A DNA stretch of 64,000 nucleotides from Triplophysa rosa. Taxonomy: Eukaryota > Chordata > Actinopteri > Cypriniformes > Nemacheilidae. Shown here in pieces: positions 22,381 to 34,208 of this stretch; the stretch's first letter is position 1; each line of letters starts with the position of its first letter. The stretch is from NCBI RefSeq assembly GCF_024868665.1, contig NC_079892.1:12728140-12792139 (forward strand). Direction: 5' to 3'. The notes beneath the pieces were generated by a model. It ran no database searches and was not told the origin of the DNA. It saw nothing but the letters and a program-made list of their open reading frames with translations. The position numbers and the translations under genes were made by a program.

Positions 22381-23304
22381 TTAACCCCTTCAGACCCTGC
22401 TTCAATAAGAATGGACATTATGTCTTTTTTGGTTTAGACCAATAAAACTGCATGTTTCTATCATTTTAATAATACCTCACAGATTGTTTACCAAGTTAAT
22501 GGTAACCTCATTGTCTTGCCCCTGTTATATTTTATTTGATTATGTTATGTTTTTCAAAAAAATCTAAAGATATTTTAGAGTTGTACAACACAGGATTTTA
22601 TTTATTTAATGTCCATCCCAGTGGACATGCGGTCTTAAAAATTATAAAATGGCAGACTTTTTTGCACTCCAGCTCATTACACACAATTGGCATTTCACAA
22701 ACATTGATCCCTTGATTACCAAGCACAAGCATAAATATGATCAAATCAGCCATCAAGTATACGCAGAAACCCGACAGGCACAATCAGACATATAGGGCCT
22801 ATATATAGGCTACACATGTGGTACACAGATTGAAATACTGCCAAAAAAATATGTTTTTTCTATTTACTTATTGTATTACTCAGTCCTCCAATAAATATGT
22901 ATTTTGTTAGCATTTTTTTTTTACTTTGACTTCCATCACACTGTTTAGGTTTAAATTATAATTCACAAGGTTAAAACATGCAATTTTATGTTGCTTCAGT
23001 TGGGGTTTACAGTGTTGTGGACTTGAAAAAAAACATACAAAATCGTGAAAGATACCACAAATCCTATTTTTACATTTGTTTCTAAATTAAAGAACAGTTA
23101 ATGTCAACTGAATATTTTTGCATATCCTTTTGTCATCTTAAACAGTCTGTTGCTAATGCTAATAACAGTAGCTGCAAATCACCACTAAACGTAATGTTTG
23201 AAATTGCGATGATTTTCCATTTAAATGTGGCTTATGCTTGAAAGGAAAGCAAACTGATAGTTTGAGTGTTTAGAAAATACAGATCGATTTAGCATCACTT
23301 GCGT

Positions 23305-24171
23305 AAAATATTTTTAATGCTTTTGCGCTATCTTGCAAAACTTTTGCGTTCACGCGAGAAACATTGCGTTCTCTCGCAAAGATATTTGCGTTATCTTGCA
23401 AAACATTCAAACGTCCTGTTGTCCCGCTCCGTACATTAACAATGGAGCGGTTTATAGTAGATTCCCAATAACTCGTGAGCTAAACGTTGTTATAACACAA
23501 ATAACACACAATTCCTTAGATTAGGATCTACATCCCAGTCTTCCTCAAAACGAGAATATAAATTGATATCATCTGAGCAGGCGACATGGACAAGTCCAAA
23601 GGAACCGTCTGCAAAGTGACTGTAAATCCGAAAAGCGTTACTACAAAAATAGTAATTAATAACTTAAATGTTACACACTGAAGTCTCACCAAATTCTGTT
23701 TACACATTAATGCTCTCCTGCTGAATTTAAACTGGTTTTAGTTATACTACAGTATGTAACACTGAAGTTAATGACTATTATTAGTAGCCTAATGATATTC
23801 GTGTTTTGCACTTTGCAGACGATCCCTTCGGTATTGTCTCAGCCAGCTCCCGCCTGAGATCAATAAAAGGCTCGATTTGTGGAAAATTAAGTTAAAGTTC
23901 ATTGTTTACGTTACATAGAATGAGGTGTAATTTGTGTTATAAGAACGTTTAGCTCACGAGTTATTGGTCCGGGAATCTGCGACTACAGACCAATGTTTAT
24001 GTAGCCTACGGAGCTAGTCTTAAATTCTGCCAGCGGGACATTAAACATGAAGTGTTTGCGAGATAACGCAAATATCTTTGCGAGGGAACGCAAATATCTT
24101 TGCGAGAGAACGCAATGTTTCTCGCGTGAATGCAAAAGTTTTGCGAGATAAAAAAAATAAAAAATATTTTT
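23305..24171. mobile_element. Foldback element with about 200-bp inverted arms
   Basis: The arms pair twice: 23320-23402 with 24050-24150 (GCGAGAAACATTGCGTTCTC, TTTTGCG and TATCTCGCAAA units), and 23464-23502 with 23929-23968 (CCAATAACTCGTGAGCTAAA). Short units built on TTTGCGTTATCTTGC repeat within the arms, and the right arm has one extra unit. Outer AAAATATTTTT is also mirrored. The interior is noncoding. It is a nonautonomous DNA element; the family is unknown to me. Confidence 0.75.
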
Positions 24172-24825
24172 CTCTTCCCTCTCATTTTTTTCCACCACCA
24201 TGTCCCTAAAAGGGCTCCGTATAATACTGATATTGGTCACATGGAAAATTAGCCATTTATTCTCGTCTCATTTCCGACATATTTGAGCCTTATATCGCTG
24301 CATATTTAGTGTTTAGTGTCAACGCTTATCTAAATGTTGATTAAATTTAATTTGATATTTTTTTTGTTTTCTGCTGTTTTACAGTGTTCCATGGAATACC
24401 ACGGGGAAAAACAAGCAACCAATGTTATGGTCATCTGCAACAGATGGTTGATGGATAGTTCCTAATTACATTTTTGAATGCCAGCACCTTCAGTATCTCA
24501 TAAGACTCTTAATAAATGTACTCTCATGTTTTAAATATGTTTAAATATGTCAAGTTTAAAGGGGGTAGCCTCTGTTATTTAACCTGTTTTATTGCCATTG
24601 TTTTTATTTGTAAGTTTCAATTATTTGTTTTGCTACTGAAAAACTTGACTTGGTTGCTTGGTACTTGAGTCATTCTTTTTTTGTGTTGCTGCTCTTAAAT
24701 AAAAAAAGTTGTTTATGTCCTTTCTAAAACATTTGCTTATAATTGTATTAATATTTTTTTATTATAGATATTTTATGTTAAGCAGACATGTGTAGCCCAA
24801 AGGACAATATTGTGCATAAAGATGA
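24172..24825. other. Spacer without gene
   Basis: AT-rich DNA between the foldback element and the 129-bp minisatellite. No feature is recognised. Confidence 0.5.
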
Positions 24826-25340
24826 AGTTAAAAAACAGCTATGTACTGTCCTTAATTCTTACAGCAATTTACCGTAAAATAATTCCACAGCATGAATAAT
24901 GTAAAATTACGGTAAATTACTGGCATCTCTGCTGCCAGCATTTTACCGTTAAATACGGGAAAAACAGCAATGCACTATATTCCGTTTTTACAGCAATATA
25001 CCGTAAAATAATTTAACAGCATGAATAACGTAAAATTACGGTAAATTACTGGCGTCTCTGTTGCCAGCATTTTACTGTTAAATACTGGAAAAACAGCAAT
25101 TCATTGTATTTCTTTTTTACAGCAATATACCGCAAAATAATTTCACAGCATGAATAACGTAAAATTACGGTAAATTACTGGCGTCTCTGCTGCCAGCATT
25201 TTACTGTTAAATACAGGAAAAACAGCAATCCACTGTATTTCTTTTTTACAGCAATATACCGTAAAATAATTTAACAGCACGAATAGCGTAAAATTACGGT
25301 AAATTACTGGCGTCTCTGCTGCCAGCATTTTACCATTATT
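24826..25340. repeat. Minisatellite, 129-bp units
   Basis: Units starting AAAAACAGCAAT lie at 24960, 25089 and 25218 (129-bp steps), with a divergent first unit from about 24826. Each carries GTAAAATTACGGTAAATTAC and a CTGCTGCCAGCATTTTAC block. Minus-strand ORFs across it are false. Confidence 0.88.
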
Positions 25341-25363
25341 TTAGAGAACAATTTTTTACAGTG

Positions 25364-26938
25364 TGGTTGTTCAGAGCAAATAAGTGAGATGAAGTGTTGT
25401 TTAAAATCATCAACATACATATTTGGCTTTGTATATTAAGTTTCAAGTTATTTGTATTTGTAATTATTATATGACATAAACTTAAACTTTAAAACGTTAT
25501 GGACGTGACACAGCAGTGAGGCGTTGTGACATCCTAATTATAGCCATTATAAATTCACAAGGCAGTAATAGTAAGACAGAGTGAGTGTATTAATTTTTCA
25601 GACATGCCTTCATCTTTCTGCAAAATGCCTTTTTTTAAACATAAAGTACAAAAAAGGGAGCCTCTGATCCCTCTTCAGAAAGCATGAAAAATGGTTGGAT
25701 GAAATTTTAATTTTGGCATTGTTGTATACCTGATGTGGGTGGGAAATCAAGGCAATTTTCTTAAAATTTTTATTGAAGTACTTTGTACATTAATACAATA
25801 TAAAGCAGGCCTAAATGGACAAATTTTTAGTAGAAGCTTTATTTTTTCATGGTAAGGTTGACATTTTCATGGAATTGCTCTGATACAACACGGGACGACG
25901 GCTTGATTAGAATCAGCTGGAGGACACTGACCGTTAATGCCACGAATGCATGTTTATACACTTGTGTTTGTTATTGTTGACAGTTATTTTCCATTTTTAA
26001 AGAATAAACAGATTAAATTAATGTGATAAACAGTAGTGTTTTATTTTAAATATATTAAATAATTTTATTAAACGTGATAAATAAGCATGCCTGCAAATAA
26101 ATGTGACAGTAGTTTTGTTCTCTTTTCTATTCAACTAATACAACAAACGTGACATATAAAGTGAAAAGGAATTTTTGTATTTTATAAAACAATCCACAAA
26201 GCCACACAGGTGTAATATAAGATAATCTTGATTTTTTATGACGAACGTCTGTGACAGCACTGTCAGACGCAGGCTATATACATCAGTGTTCGAAATCACT
26301 CACTCATTTTCATTCACTTCTTCCCCATATAGTGGACTCAAATGTCATTCGTATATTGGGAATAGTGAAGGAGTGAACGAGGGAGAGGTTTCAGACACTG
26401 CTAAGGTTTGTCAAGTCAACCCCTAGTGAAAAATAAATATACTAAAATGTATTTGAATATATACATTTATTGCATACTAAAAATACTGCAAATGCATTTG
26501 CATATTTATGTAAATGAGTAAAAATGTCCTGCAATTGTACTTTTGGTAAACTAAATTGGTATACTTAAAGTCTGCTAAATCGGAACAACTAATTTTGTAC
26601 TCAATGCACTTGAATTGTGCAGAAGTAGTGCTGAGGTCCAACTAAAGGTATACTGAAGTGTATTTCATTGTGCTAAGTGGAACTATTGCTAAGTATTTAT
26701 ACTGTACGCTTTAAATATATTGCATTAAAAGACTGATATTATTAAAAAATCATAAAATCCTTAACAACGGTGACGTTAAAACCCACTTTAGGTTTACTAT
26801 TAAGAAATGTGCAGTGTGCACAGGTAGTACTCCAAATAAAGTTTAAGTATAATTGTATTTCAGTAAGTCTCAAGCGATATGTCGGTAAATATGGAAATAC
26901 ATTTGAACTATACTTAGTATGAAATAAATGTATTTTAA
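25364..26938. other. AT-rich DNA, right part of the composite region
   Basis: It holds one copy of the GTTATGGACGTGAC motif (25496-25509) and the mirrored end near 26285-26401. Between 26402 and 26938 TATACT-type repeat-like sequence is present but not classifiable. Confidence 0.4.
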
Positions 26939-27336
26939 AGGAGCAATGTGGGGATTTAGTGGCATCTAGTGGTGAGGTTGTGAATTGCAACCAACTGCTC
27001 ACGCCACCCCTCCCTTTTGAAGCACTACAGTGGCTCTCACAGGACTAAGATGTCAGGTTTTCACCTCTTTGCCGAAAGAGATAACGTATTTATGAAACGC
27101 ACTCTGTAGAGCAGTTCATCCGTTTAGGGCTACTGTAGAAACAACATGGCGAATTCTATGCAAGGGGACCCACAGTGTATGAAGACTATGTATGTACAGT
27201 ACGTAGCTCATTCAAAGGTAATAAAAAACCATAACGCTTCATTATGTAAGGTCTTTATACACCTCTGAACACATAGTTATGTATATTATATTGCATTTCT
27301 GTCAATAGATCCTCCGACATATTACACACAGCACCT
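26939..27336 (-). mobile_element. Intact TTAA MITE, second copy
   Basis: Flanked by TTAA at 26935-26938 and 27337-27340, this 398-bp unit is the uninterrupted, inverted counterpart of 12788-14493. It begins AGGAGCAATGTGG and ends with the complement of AGGTGCTGTGTG. Comparison with it locates both insertions in the first copy. Confidence 0.85.
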
Positions 27337-27340
27337 TTAA

Positions 27341-30064
27341 ATGTATTCCTTCTTTACTTTGGACTGCTGCCAGAGGTTGTTTTTGTGGAAGGAGTTTGTT
27401 CATCAGCGGCCATTTTTTAAGGTAAGATGAAGTTATTTGTAAAAACAGATCTTGTTTACAATAACTTCTATGCAGGGATTTTAAATAAGAAATTGTATGT
27501 AATGCATAACAGGGTCTGTAACGTATTGTTTTGGTATTATGGCTCACTGGGCTAGTTTTATCACACATATCTGACAACCCTGTCTTAGACACTAAAGTCT
27601 TTATACAGATCTACTCTCCAAATTATTCCACCTGTTTACTGTATGTACAGTAGAATGCTTTATTTATGTTTTATTTATGTTAATTAAAACTAAAAGGAAA
27701 CGATGAATGTTTGAGCAAACACACACAAAAAAAACATTTTTGCTCACTTATATTTCAATAAAAGTTAAAAACAGTTTCTTATTTTTATGCAAGTTTAAAA
27801 AACAAATTTTCCTTTAAATCGTTTTGCAAAGCTCATACACCAATCAGAATTACAAACTTACAAATTAGTAACCAACCAATCAGAATCAGCAGATCTGACC
27901 TCACACTTTGCAGCGCTAGAACAACTAGTGTGGATTATATAAACTGTGAGAGTTATTTTGACCCTTTTTAACACTGGCGATTTTGCCGTGTGGATGGTCT
28001 ACTACTTCCGGTTAAAATTCGAAGTGCAAAACGATGGACACGTTAACGGCTAATATTACCCACAATACTCTGCGAGAGGGCAGAGCTTAGTGACGCTCCA
28101 CTGAATGAATAAATACTTAAATGCAAAGAAGAGCTGTATTTTGACGTTTGTGACTGTTAATGATCTTGCCTAGACGACTGATGATGGTCGTCTAGGCAAC
28201 AACGGCCACTTCCGTTTTGCGTTAGTATGTCCCAGTGCGTGCATACTGTCTTGCTATGCTCTAAAATGTATATACTTATATACCATAACAAAAACAGTAC
28301 ATATTTTTAGTGCATAGTATATGTAGGCGAATTGGGACGCAGCATAATTGTTGTTACGAATATAAAAAAATAAGACGTTAAGTTAAAAATTAGTAATGAA
28401 CATCAAATAGTTTATGTTTGAAAGTTATAGCATTTTACCCGTGTTTGTTTGTAGTACAACAACCTCAGAATTTAAAAGATTAAGTTTAAGCTAAACCTGT
28501 TGACACACACATGACCTCATTTCCAGTCGGTGCAGCACAGTTAATAAAAATACAATTTAGACAATTAGTCCAATCTATCTGAATGTAAAGCTCATTAAGA
28601 GGCGCCTTTTGGCCCCGAATGTGTTTTATTGACATCACAGCGGTCTGGCTTCGATATCGATTTAACGTGCCATCTACATCGGCCGCTATATTGACTGCCT
28701 GTCCGGCTTCACGCGCCACTGATGGTGATTAACTAACTACTTTTACAGCCGTTTGGGGAAGACTCTTTATAGCAGAAGGCAAACTGAAAGCATACATTTA
28801 TTTATTGGGTGGGCTGGAGTTGGCGATATCAGTCACTGCCAGGCTGACAGACGGCGTGACAGGCCTGCCCCGCTGCCCATAAAGAGCCAGCAAGGTCAGA
28901 GAACTTGTTTTTTTATGGCAGTGTACAAGCAATTTCAAATTAAAAGCATGGACAGAAATCTTCATTTTCAGAAGCTTGGATCGGCTTTATAGACACTACA
29001 AAAAGGAAATGAACTATCCCTGCAATTAGTGTACCTTATACTTTTGATGAAACCAATTAAACGTTCCTTGAAGAGCCGACAAACAGTCTTTTTGAAGTCA
29101 AAGACAACTAGACGGTGTGTGAGTAAACCTTTAATCTCAGCCTCGAGCTAATTATTTGTCCACCCTGAATGTCTACAGCTTTCGATGTCTTAAGTCGACT
29201 CCGAGTACATGAACTCCGTCGGCCTCTCCGTCTTGACACTCATCTCCTGGCGGCCATTAATCCGACAGGAACGGATTCTGAACCTGGTGACCACCCTACG
29301 CTTCTCATAGACATTTAAACAATCAATAGCGGTTTAGAGTTTAAGTGGAGCTATTACTTCTTCCAGGGCCCGCCGATGGCATCATCGCACATTATCGGTG
29401 GCATAGATTTGCAAGCAATTATAAGAAGAGGGTGGAAGCAGTCTGAGTGGAAGCATTGTCGATTTGAGTGGAGACGGCAAACCTCTCGTGACGGTCAAGG
29501 GTTTTATTGTTCCGTCGGTCTGTGCTGTGCTGTATAATGTGTCTTTAGTGCAAAGCTCTTCTGTAGAAGTTCTGGGTGCCTGTAGTTCCGTCCTTTACCC
29601 TGAACACATTGACAGAAACGCTGAGCTCAGATACAAGGTCCTCAGGGTCATTAATATGGATGATACCAACAGCGACGTCCCACCCTTCTTTCTGCAACAT
29701 CACTTCCTTCAGCTGAAGAAAGGTCAGAGGACGAACGTGACATGACCTTTCTTTGCCAAAGTTGCTTGATGGTGCGCAAAATGTACAGGATTCGGAAACG
29801 TCATGAATGCATTATGGCTTTAAATGCTGTTAACAAATACGCCAGCCAGTCAAAGCACTATGCAGGAGGAAAATGCTTTGAAAAAGAAACAGTGATGTCA
29901 GATTGTAAAAATGTGACTAAATGGGTACACAAGTAGGTCTAGGCTTTTAAGCTATTAATTATCTCTCAGGCAAGCCTGTGAACCGCTCCGTCCTTACGTT
30001 AGTAGAGAGTGTAGTGCCATCTCTAATGACTGCGCCTGCAAGGCTGCGAGGGTTAGGGTTAATT
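27341..30064. other. Mostly unique DNA, no recognised gene
   Basis: No coding exon is convincing. A short palindrome (GCCTAGACGAC and its complement, 28170-28199) and a fish-MITE-like tail (GCGAATTGGGACGCAGC, 28328) are visible. Blocks 28580-28720 and 29140-29420 are GC-rich for this window and repeat-free, so they may be conserved noncoding elements. The ORF at 29464-29745 has no recognised domain. Confidence 0.35.
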
Positions 30065-30163
30065 AACACATTCTGAATATTTAACTATTTTATTGGCTGT
30101 GTCTTTATATAGTGCACTATTCGAGGGGACGGCCATTTTGTAATGGTCTCTGAAACCATAGTT

Positions 30164-30192
30164 TACTAACCCTAACCCTAACCTAACCCTAC
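30164..30192. repeat. Telomere-like CCCTAA units
   Basis: TAACCCTAACCCTAACC followed by TAACCCTAC lies just inside the left arm of the inverted-repeat element, and GGGTTAGGGTTAA lies just outside it (30051-30063). They match the vertebrate telomere repeat but are very short. Confidence 0.6.
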
Positions 30193-30491
30193 ATTCTAAA
30201 AAAAGTTTTTACTGCTATATAGGAAAAGTTCACATAAAAACAACATTCGGAACACAGAACCCAGGGTTCTAGTCCAGCTAAGGTCCTGTTCCAATCCTAT
30301 GTTCTAATCTCTAACCATCTACTCTGCTATCTACACTTCACTTTCCTTTGAAAATAAAGAAGAAATAAAATAAAATATAAACAAAACACAACAAAACAAT
30401 AATCAAAAAAAAAAATATATATATATATAAAATATAAAAAAATGAAAAAAAATCATAATAATAATAAAAAATAACAATAAAATAGTACAAT

Positions 30492-30734
30492 AAGGTTGTA
30501 TTTGTTACCATTAGTAAATGCATTAACTAACATGAACTAACAATGAGCAATATAGTATTTTAGAATGGATTAATGATTTAAAAAATGTACTTACTGCTCA
30601 AATTAACAACGAACAAAGATTAAGAAATGCTGTAGAAGTATTGTTTATTTTTGTTTCAATTTTTATGTTGGTTCATTATACTAATGTATTAACTGATTGT
30701 TAACAAATACAACCTTACCGTCAAGTGTTACCAA
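30492..30734. repeat. Nested MITE-like repeat
   Basis: AAGGTTGTATTTGTTA at 30492 is mirrored by TAACAAATACAACCTT ending at 30716, followed by AAGTGTTACC. The interior (AAATGCATTAACTAACATGA) is a repeat seen widely in fish DNA. It sits inside the element at 30065. Confidence 0.5.
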
Positions 30735-30973
30735 TAAAATAAAATAAAAAGAATAAATTAAATAGAAAAATGTTCAACTGCCACTGTATAATTTGGATCC
30801 TGCTGCTTTTTCTAAGAAAATGAGGAATATTTATGTAGTTCTTTCTATACAAAAAAATATGTTTGTAATGTGTCCACTATGGTTTCAGAGACCATTACAA
30901 AATGGCCGTCCCCTCGAATAGTGCACTATATAAAGACACAGCCAATAAAATAGTTAAATATTCAGAATGTGTT

Positions 30974-32702
30974 AGACATTCTTGGTAATTATTTGGTAAT
31001 ATTGGTAAGTAATCTTGTAAGTTGGTAATATTTGAAATATATGTACTAATATTGGCCTTCCTTTAATGAATCTGTTTAACCTTCTTTACATCCATTATGC
31101 AAAAAACATATATATTTTCCTATATATTACCTTATTAAAATATTAAATCACGTAATATATATTTGAAAAATATTTTTATATATTGAATAATACATAATGA
31201 ATTGTTTATTTTCATATATTGAAAAATATAAGCACTCGGATACATTACATAAAAATGTATTATTTCATATACTGCATTGTATTTTCCAGTATATTCCCAT
31301 ATATTTTTGTCCCATTTTGTTTCGCAAGCACCAGTATTTTCTTCAGGAAACACAAATGTAGTTCTCACTCAAGTGTGGTTTGGAACTGGATGCCACATGT
31401 CTCAGATACTTTACACACAACTGTCACTTTTGATTCCATAGACCCGATGGCACGAAGACACATGTGTCTCTCACACGACAACAAAGAAGTGGTAAATAGT
31501 TTCTGTAATCATTTATGATGGAGACATAACCCAACAGTCCACACACACACACCTGTCCTCTCCGTGGACTAGCTAATGTTTCTGAGTTTTATTTTTAAGT
31601 ACATAAAAAAGGGACATAGATATAGCAATTGCAGAAACTGAGATTATACAGAGATGTTAGACGGCAGAGGTAGCATGGGGATAAGGCAGAGAAAACGATA
31701 AAGACAGAAACAGAAATTGAGATGACAGAGACAGAGTGGAGATAAAGATAGCTCGAGTGAAGACAGACAGACGTCTCAGCAGGTGGATTTATCTCCAATC
31801 ATCAGATAAGCTTGCTGATCACAGACAACCATCAGATTCATCATCGACATAAAAGAACAACTCTACAAGAAACGTAATATTTTATGTCTAAACTACAAAT
31901 AGACAGAAAATGTGCAGGTTTAATGAGCAGAAGAAAAACTGTATGGACAAAGGAGTGTGTGTGTGTCATTGGGAACGTGAAGCCGAACTAAACAGCAGTT
32001 TGGCATTCACGGCACAGCACGGGCAATGATAGATTTCTCTTCACACACATAAATCACTTCACCAGCAGAGCATCTGTCACGCTTCTCTGTTTGTCCACAT
32101 CATACTCCACAATCTCCATTTCATTATGACTTGACAAACCCCTCCCTCACAGGTTTACAGCCACTGAAATACAAATCCCATGAAATGGTGTGGCAAAAGT
32201 CATTTTCGTTTCTATGTTGACATATTTCCTATTGAGCCGTGAAGCTACAGTAGACTGAAACATATACACGGTCAATAGAACTTTTAGCACAGTTGGCTGT
32301 TTGCACCATGTACAAAACAGTGATGATACTTTATTATCCATTGTGAAGCATTTATAACATCATTTACACCTACAGATCAGATGAAAAATAATATTAGCCT
32401 GCATATGTTTTGAAATAATGACATTGTTTACAATTCTGTATCTCTGAACAGACATTTGGGTAAAGGGAGGTCTCATTCCAGAGAGAATTTTATTGGACAA
32501 AATGTAAATACAACCCTGTGGGGAAATTAGTCATCATTTTTATATTTTATTCCATGAGGACAAGCTGTTAATTTTAAATACAGATATTTACAGGAAATGT
32601 TGTTGTTGTTGTTGTTTTAAGCATAAATCTAACCAATGCTTATGGCGATAGACAAAATATGCTGAGTAAGAAAATTATTTGGGAAGTTTGATTTCTTGGT
32701 CA
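30974..32702. other. No recognised gene
   Basis: AT-rich DNA. Short ORFs carry no recognised motif and no repeat family is evident. Confidence 0.45.
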
Positions 32703-32706
32703 CTTT

Positions 32707-32765
32707 AAAGGGTTAGTTCACCGAATAATCAACATTTTCTGTGGATTTACTCAACCTTATACTGC
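32707..32765. repeat. Half of a TTAA/AGTTCACC repeat
   Basis: TTAA near 32704 is followed by AGGGTTAGTTCACCGAATAA, the start of a family also seen at 8948, 38220 and 42970. The other end is not present. Confidence 0.45.
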
Positions 32766-32984
32766 AAGGTGCTTTAAAAGGTTCTTCGATGCCATAAAGA
32801 ACCTTTAACATCTGAAGAACCTCTCTGTTTCACAAAAAGTTCTTTGTGGCGAAATAAGGTTATATAGATTATAAAAAAGTAAGAAAGAGATGGTTCTTTA
32901 AAGAACCTTTGGCTGAATGGTTCTTAGTGGAACCAAAAATGGTTCTTCTATGGCATCGCTGTGAAGAACCTTTTAAACACCTTT
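32766..32984. mobile_element. GGTTCTT-type MITE, intact
   Basis: AGGTGCTTTAAAAGGTTCTT is mirrored at the right end (AAGAACCTTTTAAACACCTT). The unit contains several GGTTCTT/AAGAACC pairs and can fold on itself. A second copy, inverted and split by an LTR retrotransposon, is at 33290-35952. Confidence 0.7.
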
Positions 32985-33333
32985 ATTTTTAAGAGCGCAT
33001 GTAGACGAGTTTCTCACTTTTTTTCAAGAAAATGCAAAAAGAAACTTGTTTAAATCCTGTGGAACCAATGTCCATGATTAAATTGAGTAATTCCAACAAA
33101 CGTTTTTTTGAGTGTGGGTTGTTAACTGAAATATGCACAAAACCAATTGTTGGTTTATAAGTGTCCTATGATGGGTGTTTTTTTCTAAAAAATGAAAGTT
33201 ATTTTCAACTCAGAACAGGGTCAGAAAGGGACAAACCCAACCATTGGGTTAAATTAACCCAGCAATTTAGGTTAAAACAACCCCACCTGCACCGGTGCCT
33301 AAAAGGTTCTTTACAGCGATGCCACAAAGAACC

Positions 33334-33954
33334 TGTCAGGATCCTGTCCTTCCTATTCCGAGTTTTCGTGCCTTCTGGACAGGGTCGTGACAGTACCATG
33401 TCTTGTGTGTGTGTTTCGTCTGGTGTGGAGACACGTGCCGGTTTGTTTTCACATTTCGCCGCGTGTCCTCCTGTCTTCTGTTTAGCTCCGCCCCCTCGTT
33501 TCTCTGTTAGTGTTTCATCTCCCTCACCTGTCCCATTCATCTTCCCGCTAGTCTCCCTTAATGTTAAGTTTTGTCACCTGCTCATCTCCGTCCCCGTGTA
33601 ATCTCCCCTCGTTAATGTTTCCTTATTTAATGTCTCGGTTCCCTTTGTCCCTTGTCTTTGCATTGTTCCTTGTTCCCTGTATCTCCTGTTTGTGTTTACC
33701 TGGTTGCCTTCTTGTTCGTGTCGCCTGGCAATAACGGTATTCCTGTTTGGACTTTCCCTTATTCGTGTTTTGGATTATTATTTGGATTTTTGACCTTGTT
33801 TGTTTTGTCCCCCTTGCGGGGAGTTTTCTGTTTGTTTTATTATTCAGAGTTTCTGTTTTTCCCCATCGTGGGTTTTTATTTCTGCAACAAATAAAAGTAT
33901 TTTTGTTAACTCCTTGTTGCCTGCGCCTGGGTTCTGTCCTCCACAGCCCTGACA
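33334..33954 (+). repeat. 5' LTR
   Basis: It matches the 3' LTR over its full length, with small differences such as CGTCTGGTG against CGTCTTGTG and a CCCCCTCG segment shortened in the 3' copy. An AATAAAAG signal lies near 33890. Confidence 0.88.
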
Positions 33955-33956
33955 GA

Positions 33957-34208
33957 ATGCGCAGACCACAAGAGAACCCAGCAGGCTTGACGGAGTCGGA
34001 TGAGGCATTCAGGAGCTGCCAGGCTCACCTCTTGTTCAGCTTCCGTCAGAAGGAGACCCCCGTGAAAGACTTCGCCATGGACTTCCTGTCTACTGCGCGC
34101 CGCTCGGGGTTCAACGAGGCAGAACTGAAGGTAATCTTCAACAGCTGCCTCGATGAACCCTTCGAGCTGGCCGAAATGCGCAGGATGAGACCCCTGGATG
34201 GATCGTGA
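33957..34208 (+). CDS. Gag-like N-terminal ORF of the LTR element
   Basis: An 83-codon frame starts 3 bases after the 5' LTR. Around residues 34-44 it has TPVKDFAMDFL and later CLDEPFELAEM, which resembles the Ty3/Gypsy gag capsid region (a segment like TPVEEF..EF). It lacks the usual zinc knuckle. It ends in a stop overlapping the next ORF by 11 bases in another frame. This could be a frameshifted gag start or an accident of decay. Confidence 0.5.
   Translation: MRRPQENPAGLTESDEAFRSCQAHLLFSFRQKETPVKDFAMDFLSTARRSGFNEAELKVIFNSCLDEPFELAEMRRMRPLDGS

Larger units (their letters stand above)
22062..25363. mobile_element. Possible 3.3-kb element with CACTGTAAAAAATTG ends
   Basis: A perfect 15-bp inverted repeat lies at 22062-22076 and 25349-25363, and each end leads directly into a minisatellite. 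Many fish repeats begin CACTGTAAAAAA, so the pairing may reflect two related repeats rather than one element. No coding sequence is inside. Confidence 0.4.
20446..26401. mobile_element. Possible 6-kb composite element with inverted ends
   Basis: GCTGTGTCTGAAACCGCTCC at 20446 is mirrored by GGTTTCAGACACTGC ending at 26401. Both ends continue into related sequence for some 150 bases (CACTATAT..., TTCACTC...). The 14-bp motif GTTAYGGACGTGAC and close variants recur inside. No transposase is visible; the content is three minisatellites, an inner element with CACTGTAAAAAATTG ends and a foldback element. It might instead be two independent insertions of one MITE family in opposite orientation. Confidence 0.4.
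30065..30973. mobile_element. Nonautonomous element with 97-bp inverted repeats
   Basis: Left arm 30065-30161 and right arm 30879-30973 are reverse complements with only one 2-base indel seen by eye. The arms include TATAGTGCACTAT and GGGGACGGCCATTTTGTAAT. They resemble the ends of the composite element at 20446. The 717-bp interior is AT-rich and noncoding and contains another short repeat (30492-30734). Near-identical arms point to recent insertion or gene conversion. Confidence 0.8.

Noticed and set aside
29464..29745. ORF with a DTNSDVPPFF segment recalling a cadherin motif
   Set aside because: The similarity is short and the rest lacks cadherin repeat features or splice borders, so chance is more likely.
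33747..33956. N-terminal extension of the gag-like ORF
   Set aside because: This part is LTR sequence. The frame is open there by chance, and the ATG at 33957 lies just past the LTR.
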